Source: Petrosia ficiformis
Lineage: Eukaryota; Porifera; Demospongiae; Haplosclerida; Petrosiidae
Assembly (NCBI GenBank): GCA_947044365.1
Contig: OX345645.1
Span: 5,155,741 to 5,219,740, forward strand
Reading direction: 5' to 3'
DNA: 64,000 bases
In this document: one piece after another, positions 57,675 through 64,000 of the stretch
Layout of the letters: the number at the start of each line of letters is the position of its first letter
How positions within the stretch are numbered: the first letter of the stretch is position 1
Position numbers and translations under genes: made by a program
Notes under the pieces: model-generated
What the model saw: only the letters and a program-made list of their open reading frames with translations
The model's database searches: none
What the model was told of the DNA's origin: nothing

Positions 57675-57708
<34 letters not shown>

Positions 57709-58693
57709 TGTATGTATGTATGTATGTATGTATGTATGTATGTATGTATGGTGTATTTATGTATGTACGTATGCGACTATGTTTGTACGTAAACTACGTA
57801 TGTATGTATGCGGGTATATATGCACATGCATGTATATGTATGCATGTATGCGATTATATGTGTATGTATGTATGTATGTATGTATGTATGTATGTATGTA
57901 TGTACATGTATATATGTATGTATGTATATATGTATGTACGTATGTATGTATGTATGCGTGTATGTATGATTGTATGTATGTATGTATGCAAGGATGTATC
58001 ACGTGTGTATGTTTGTATGTTTGTATCTATGTACGTATGTATGTATGTACGTATGTATGTATGTATGTACGTGTATGAATGTATGTATGTACATATGTAT
58101 GTATGTAGGTATGTTTGTTTGTACGCGACTATGTGTGTATGTGTGCAAGTATGTACATTGTATATGTATGTATGTACATGTGTATGTATGTATATATGTA
58201 AGTATGTACGTACGTATGTATGTATGTATGTATGTATGTATGTATGTATGTATGTATGTGATTATGTGTGTAGGTATGTACGTATGTATGTGTGTGTGTA
58301 TCTATGCGACTAAGTGTGTATACATGTATGTATGTATGTATGCGATTATGTGTGTATGTATGTATGTATGTATGTACATGCGCAAGTATGTATGTATGTA
58401 CATGTATGTACATATGTAGGCATGTAAGTATGTATGTATGTACGTATGTATGTATGTATGTACATGTATGTATGTATGTATGTATGTATGTGATTATGTG
58501 TGTACATGTATGTATGTGTGTATTTATGTATGTATTTATGTACTTGTATGTATGTATATATGTATGTATGTATGTATGTATATATATATATATATGTATG
58601 TATATATGTACGTATGTATGTAAATGCATGTATGCGTGTATGTATGTATGTATGTATGTATGTATGTATGTGTGTATGAATGTATGTATGTAC

Positions 58694-58724
<31 letters not shown>

Positions 58725-58777
58725 TGTATGTATGTATGTATGTATGTATGTATGTGTGTATGAATGTATGTATGTAC

Positions 58778-58808
<31 letters not shown>

Positions 58809-58955
58809 TGTATGTATGTATGTATGTATGTATGTATGTATGTATGTATGTATGTATGTATATATATATATATATATGTGTGTATATATGTACGTATGTA
58901 TGTACATGCATGTATGCGTGTATGTATGTATGTATGTACATATGTATGTATGTAC

Positions 58956-58986
<31 letters not shown>

Positions 58987-59587
58987 TGTATATATATATG
59001 TATGTATATATGTACGTATGTATGTACATGCATGTATGCGTGTATGTATGTATGTATGTATGTATGTATGTAGGTATGTTTGTTTGTATGCGACCATGTG
59101 TGTATGTGTGCAAGTATGTACATTGTGTATGTATGTATGTACATGTGTATGTATGTATATATGTAAGTACGTATGTATGTATGTATTTATGTATGTATGT
59201 ATGTATCTATGTATGTGATTATGTGTGTAGGTATGTACGTATGTATGTGTGTGTATCTATGCGACTAAGTGTGTATATGTATCTATGTATGCGATTATGT
59301 GTGTATGTATGTATTTATGTATGTGCATGTATGATTGTATGTATGTATGTACATGTATGTACATATGTAGGTATGTATGTATGTCTGTATGTATGTATGT
59401 ATGTATGTATCTATCTATCTATGTATGCGATTATGTGTGTATGTATATATGTGTGTATTTATGTATGTATTTATGTACTTGTACATGTATGTACATGTAT
59501 GTCTGTATCTACATGTGTATATAATACTACGTTGATGTATGCAAATATGTATGCAAATATGTATGTAACTATGTATGTATACATATT
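57437..59587. repeat. 2.1-kb TATG tetranucleotide array
   Basis: TATG repeats with interruptions by ACATG, TATA, GATTATG and TTTG. Larger repeats sit inside: 58100-58330 recurs at 59070-59290, and 'tatatatgtatgtatatatgtacg' blocks occur near 58580, 58870 and 58990. The very long MYVCMYV/TYIHTYI frames on both strands (up to 322 codons) are artefacts, because the 4-bp unit has no stop in most frames. Confidence 0.95.
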
Positions 59588-59867
59588 AGTGATGTTTTAG
59601 TTAACCAAAACTATAACTGAAACCCCTTTTAGTAAGGCATTGTGACTTTTAGTTAATTAAACTGTAACTAAATTACAAGTCTACTGTAATAACTATAACT
59701 AACTAAAATGAAAATTGGTCATTTTTAGTTAGGTAACTAAAACTAAAACCCTTTTAGTAAGCCTAATATTGTTTTAGTTAAACTATAACTAAACAAAAAG
59801 TTATAGAAACCAGGCATACTATAACTATAAATAAAAGTGGTTGCTATAGTCACACTAAAATAACACT
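59588..59867. mobile_element. MITE-C element
   Basis: It starts AGTGATGTTTTAGTT and ends ACTAAAATAACACT, inverse complements with mismatches. The interior has TTTTAGTAAGCCTAATA and AACTATAACT motifs. TATG arrays lie on both sides. Confidence 0.75.
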
Positions 59868-60168
59868 AATATGTATGTATGTATGTCAAGCTTTGATCAC
59901 ACATTGTATGGCTGCCTCTCACCCCTCCTCTCACAGCATTGTAACATTTCTATGTCCATTCTTGTCTACATGTATCATATTATTATCATTAGATAAGAAA
60001 CTAAATACACTCTAAACTAAGTCACATGATCAGTTTAAGTTTTCTAACAACTAACCACGATAGAATATTTAATAATAGTAGAGCAGGTATATGAAATTAG
60101 AATATGAATATAATTATCAGTAGAATATGAGTATAATAATTAATATAATGACAGTAGAATATGAGTAA

Positions 60169-60367
60169 AGCCTGGTTCACAATATGACGCAAGCCTTGCT
60201 TTGCGTCAGTTGCGTTGTGATAAAATTCTGAAAACTGATTGGTCAAACGCAACACAGCTGATGCAAAGATAGAATCAGATCCTATTCTTGCGTTATGTTG
60301 CGTCTGATTTTCACAATTCAACACACTTACGCAACGCAAAGCCTTGTGTCATATTGTGAACCAGGCT
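60169..60367. mobile_element. MITE-A, PIF/Harbinger-like, with empty site at 3.76 kb
   Basis: The 199-bp element has 24-bp terminal inverted repeats (AGCCTGGTTCACAATATGAC plus 4 bases, one mismatch) and is flanked by TAA on both sides (60166-60168; 60368-60370). The same locus in the inverted copy near 3760-3770 reads gagTAATTC without the element. A 3-bp TWA duplication is the PIF/Harbinger hallmark. It has no ORF for a transposase, so movement depended on another element. Confidence 0.9.
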
Positions 60368-60556
60368 TAATTCAACTAATCATTATACTCAGATTATATT
60401 ATGAATAACTCTACTTACATATTAATATAATAACTGTGTAGGCCCTGGTCAAATGCTTCCCTTAAAAATAGATTCACGTTCAGCCATTAGTTGAAGTTAC
60501 TAGTATCTGTATCTTCAGTTGTAGGTAGTGAGTGGACTTGACTTTGTATTTGTGAT

Positions 60557-60623
60557 GGGAAAACCATGGACAATCTGATCAGATTGTTTCGACCTATTGG
60601 GTCTCATCAGCATGGTGTATCCC
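60557..60623 (-). ncRNA. Type I hammerhead ribozyme, second intact copy
   Basis: The minus strand has the same stems and core as 3562-3628: CCATG / CATGG stem I, CTGATGA, GACC-CAATA-GGTC stem II, GAAA, palindromic stem III and a GUC cleavage site (between 60569 and 60568). The only change is in the stem I internal loop (TTTT for TTTA before CCC), so every paired position is kept. Confidence 0.9.
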
Positions 60624-60796
60624 AAATTCACAATACAATACATTGTTACATTGAACAGAATGACATATAATGTATGTTATATTATATTATTAGAAAAGAG
60701 TCTATGATTTTAATCTGTATGTACATCTATATATGTATGAATGTGTCTATGCATTTTGATGTATGTATATGCATTACATAGTGTTGTTTTTGTTAA

Positions 60797-61358
60797 CTCT
60801 TTAGTGGCGAATGACGTCTACAGACGTCATGAGTACTAATAGTCATATTTTTGAATTGCTTCAGTATTTTGCAACCATATTTTTACAGAAGACAGTGCAC
60901 TAAATGTACTTTAAGCAGTGCAAAACTTGAAGCTATACAAGTAACTAATCCAAAGTTATAAGCGATCATATTGCCACAGACGCTAAGTGCGGGTATTGGC
61001 ACTGACCACTGCACTTTCAAACACTCATCTTGCTACTTTCTTCCAACTAACGAAGCATGTATTTGGTATCCACGACTTTGTTAGAAGCTCCTCTATCTAT
61101 GTAAGTAAGTCATACATGTAAGTCTGTGTTGTTTAAAATGTGGAAGTTATACAGGTAAGTAAAGTGTCCTTTTGACTACTAAATATTCAAGCACTCGCCT
61201 TGCTATCTTCCTGCTAAAATTTTACATCTATAGCTTTCTCAACAACTCTTCTTTCCAGCAAAGTAAGTTAGAAACTCTAGTTTCATACACACATTTTCCT
61301 AGATAATTAAATTTGGAATCTATGAAAAAGTTCCAGTTTAATTATCACCGCTAAAGAG
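60797..61358. mobile_element. piggyBac-like MITE
   Basis: TTAA lies on both sides (60793-60796; 61359-61362). Ends are CTCTTTAGTGGCGA and, inverted, CTCTTTAGCGGTGA. A GACGTCTACAGACGTC palindrome lies just inside the left end, a common piggyBac subterminal feature. The interior (about 60950-61260) resembles family E. There is no transposase. Confidence 0.8.
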
Positions 61359-61362
61359 TTAA

Positions 61363-62010
61363 CTATAACTACACATGTACATATATACATGTACATACAT
61401 GTACATACATTGTACATACATACACAATGTATATACATATATACATGTACATGTACATACATACAAAAATACATACAAGTACATACATGTACTTACATGT
61501 ACATACATACATACATGTACAAATATACTTACATACATGTACATATGTACATACATACATGTGCATTTACATACATGTACATACATACAGACATACATGT
61601 ACATGTACATACATACATGTACATACATACAGACATACATACATGTACATACAAGTACATACATACATGTACATACATGTGCATTTACATACATGTACAT
61701 ACATACAGACATACATACATGTACATACACAATGTACATACAAGTACATACATACATGTACATGTAGATACATAATACATGTACATATATGTGCATTTAC
61801 ATTCATGTACATACATGTACATACAGACATACATACATGTACATACACAATGTACATACAAGTACATACATACATGTACATGTAGATACATAATACATGT
61901 ACATACATGTACATACATGCAAACATACATACATGTACATACACAATGTACATACAGGTACATACATACATGTACATGTACATACATACATACATACATA
62001 CACACATGCA
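61363..62010. repeat. TACATGTACA / TACA array
   Basis: Repeats of 'acatacatgtac' with higher-order copies, e.g. 'catgtacatacacaatgtacatacaagtacatac' near 61715, 61845 and 61935. Frames on both strands are artefacts. Confidence 0.95.
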
Positions 62011-62212
62011 TGCATATGTATTGAGCTGAACTGTGCTGTGCTAGTTATTCAGTGATTAACTTCCACGTACATACAAGCACAAGGACTTTATGCAGAAAAA
62101 TACTTAAAGCATTTGTGCTCACCCCATTTTATATAATTATAATTGTTACTATTGACTATTATGAGTTCAAAAAAATGTGAATAATGCTACAACTAACATT
62201 CAAAAAAAAAGA

Positions 62213-62410
62213 ATGAAAACAAGAATAATAAAAAAACATTTTCAATAAAAATGATAGCATATATAGGGATGAGTAACAGCAGAAACAAACCATTTCAATA
62301 TAAGTAATGTAAGTACATGTACATAGTTACATGTACATAGTTACATTGTCTTTTGCTCTTTAGTGACGTGTACTTATGTAGGGTTATATGGAAATGGTTT
62401 GTTTAATTTA
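62213..62410. mobile_element. Truncated MITE-B
   Basis: It starts 'gaaaacaagaataataaaaaaac' and contains the 'cttatgtagggttatatggaa' motif, but most of both arms is lost. It is followed by a segment (62409-62515) shared with 33540-33655. Confidence 0.65.
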
Positions 62411-62689
62411 GGCTTGATGAATAGTGAATATCAAATTCGAAGCTCCTTTAAGAAAGGTTTCGAAGGTGTCGAAGGTTCACGTGTTTGAAATAATTTTTGT
62501 CAATGTTGCTCTCCCTTTGATAGGCTACAGTACAAAAAGCCTTCAAAACTGGATTGTTGCTTATAACAAGTATTAGTCTTGTTCCTGTCGCTGGACTGAG
62601 AAATGGAAACGAAGCAGTCAGCAACACAGCCTCAACTTTACTGGAACACACCCACATTATTAACAACATGTTTACAGTTTACAAGTGAG

Positions 62690-63870
62690 CAAATGAACAA
62701 AGGTTCAACTGTACTTCTAAGTAGTACTATAGTACTACTTTGTACTGTAATCATAGTAATATGTGAATTCCCTTTACATTTGTATGTGATAGCATAGTAC
62801 TAAGGTGTAATACTGTGTGGTATATTCAAAGTACAGTGTACTTCACTCATACAGTACACTATAGTCAATGGAAGTACAGTGATAGTATGTAAACTTAAAT
62901 CCTTAAGCTTACTATTAATTGCATCCACTAGCATCATGTACTGTATTTGTTCTCAAATCACAATCATTCATATCATGTGGTTATAAAAGTATATTAGGCT
63001 TACTAAAACTAAAACTTGATGAGTTAACTAAATTTAAGTGCCTACTGTTGGCCAGTTTCCATTTTAGATAGTTACATTTATTCCAGTAGACTTATAATTT
63101 AGTTATAGTTAAAACTATATACAACAACACTAATACTAACAAACATACATACATGTACATGTACATACATGCTGCATACATTCATGCATACATGTATATA
63201 CACATACGTATGTATGTACATACAAACATGTATGTACATACATATATATACGTATTATATACATACACACATACATATATACATGTGCATGCATGCAGCA
63301 ATGCATGCATATATAAATACAATTGAATACATACATGTAAGTACATGTACATGTCAATGTATTGTACATAAATTGACAATACATGTACATGGACAATGCT
63401 AGTGAGGAGCCATAAATACATGTACATGTACATCTATGTACTTGTAAATTGATAATGTTACGAGTCATAAATACAGCACATGTGAATTGTAAATTGACAG
63501 TGCTACATGCATTCTGACCTTTTCCCACAAAATAGTTTTCCTAAAATGTTTCACAGGGTTTCATTTACGGGGTTGGGGCATTTGTCTAACCAATTATAGG
63601 GATTATAGGTCATTAAAAATGGCAAGTTATTGAAGGTAAAAATTTGAGCAAAACTATTATGTGAGAAAAGGTCACTACAAATTCAGTCACAACTACAGGA
63701 CTAAGTGTATAGTAACTAACTTCTGTAGAATATTCAGTTACTAGTCCACTTCTACTAGTAAAGGGATGTCCCATTGCTACCCATTCTTTTGGAACAACTG
63801 ATTCTAAACCAGTGATTGTATGGTAATGTGAATCACACATCAACTGGACCAGTTAGGACACAAGATCTGT
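62690..63870. repeat. Repeat block shared with 34550-35900
   Basis: Same order of landmarks and same orientation as 34550-35900, including a MITE-C end at about 63000-63130 followed by a TACA array (63135-63330). Confidence 0.75.
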
Positions 63871-64000
63871 TATATCTGTAGTAGATACAAACAAATATTC
63901 ATTCTTGTATTGGAATTACACTTTATAGTAAGGTCATCCCTGTGATTTCTTTCCATGTAGTTACTAGGAACTAATAATACCACACAATGGATATGAACAC

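Larger units (their letters stand above)
59868..60700 (-). repeat. Inverted copy of 3487-4075, with a MITE inserted
   Basis: Reading the minus strand from 60700 reproduces 3487-4075; the only major difference is the extra 60169-60367 element plus its 3-bp target duplication. It includes an intact hammerhead. Confidence 0.8.

Noticed and set aside
57437..59600. Very long Tyr/Val/Cys/Met or Thr/Tyr/Ile/His frames on both strands
   Set aside because: They are translations of the TATG array, open in several frames at once and with no domain; the same applies to 38040-38490, 61363-62010 and 63135-63400.

Overview
The window looks like AT-rich nuclear DNA of a basal metazoan, most likely a demosponge related to Amphimedon queenslandica. 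The basis is: animal-type split genes with short GT-AG introns; NLR genes (NACHT plus leucine-rich repeats) with Death-fold N-termini; a 2A-like N-terminal signal of the kind described on invertebrate NLRs; and many short non-autonomous DNA transposons and tetranucleotide arrays. Species assignment is inference. No prokaryotic operons, rRNA, tRNA or CRISPR were recognised.

Layout. 0-4.1 kb: repeats, including a 56-bp-class minisatellite and a dispersed repeat carrying a textbook type I hammerhead ribozyme (3562-3628). 4.1-8.3 kb: a plus-strand split gene with an NCQHF motif and a C-terminal hydrophobic segment. 8.3-15 kb: duplicated introns, MITEs and Glu-rich coiled-coil ORFs. 15.0-20.7 kb: NLR copy N1 (minus), a pseudogene with 2A-like, Death, CARD-like, NACHT and LRR parts. 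20.7-30.6 kb: mostly non-coding, with broken Ig-like exons, a gypsy-type integrase relic and a 1.2-kb direct duplication. 30.7-32.45 kb: NLR fragment N2 (LRR part only). 32.5-40.8 kb: repeats and hairpins. 40.86-52.46 kb: NLR gene N3 (minus). 52.5-64 kb: repeats, a 2.1-kb TATG array, PIF/Harbinger-like and piggyBac-like MITEs, and a second intact hammerhead.

Main result. Tracing splice sites on the minus strand from 52457 to 40861 gives 13 exons whose phases all agree, for a predicted protein of about 2263 residues: a hydrophobic N-terminal segment ending in a 2A-like ribosome-skipping motif (DVEINPGP); two Death-fold domains; linkers; a third Death domain with an unnamed C-terminal module; a fourth Death domain; a caspase-fold (C14) protease domain with intact His/Cys; NACHT; LRRs. 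Such a protein would join sensor, adaptor and protease in one chain, and the 2A motif could split it between secretory and cytosolic pools. A fragment of the CARD-like exon of N1 persists in N3 beside the caspase exon, which suggests that the caspase exon took the place of a CARD exon. The cassettes are mostly symmetric phase-1 exons, which allow such swaps. Whether exons 1-9 and 10-13 belong to one transcript or two is unproven.

N1, N2 and N3 share 3' flanks and look like local duplicates. N1 and N2 also share a nearly identical LRR block, a sign of recent conversion or recombination. Repeat blocks found on both sides of the cluster (24-1124 with 55595-56689; 3487-4075 with 59865-60700, inverted) bracket it.
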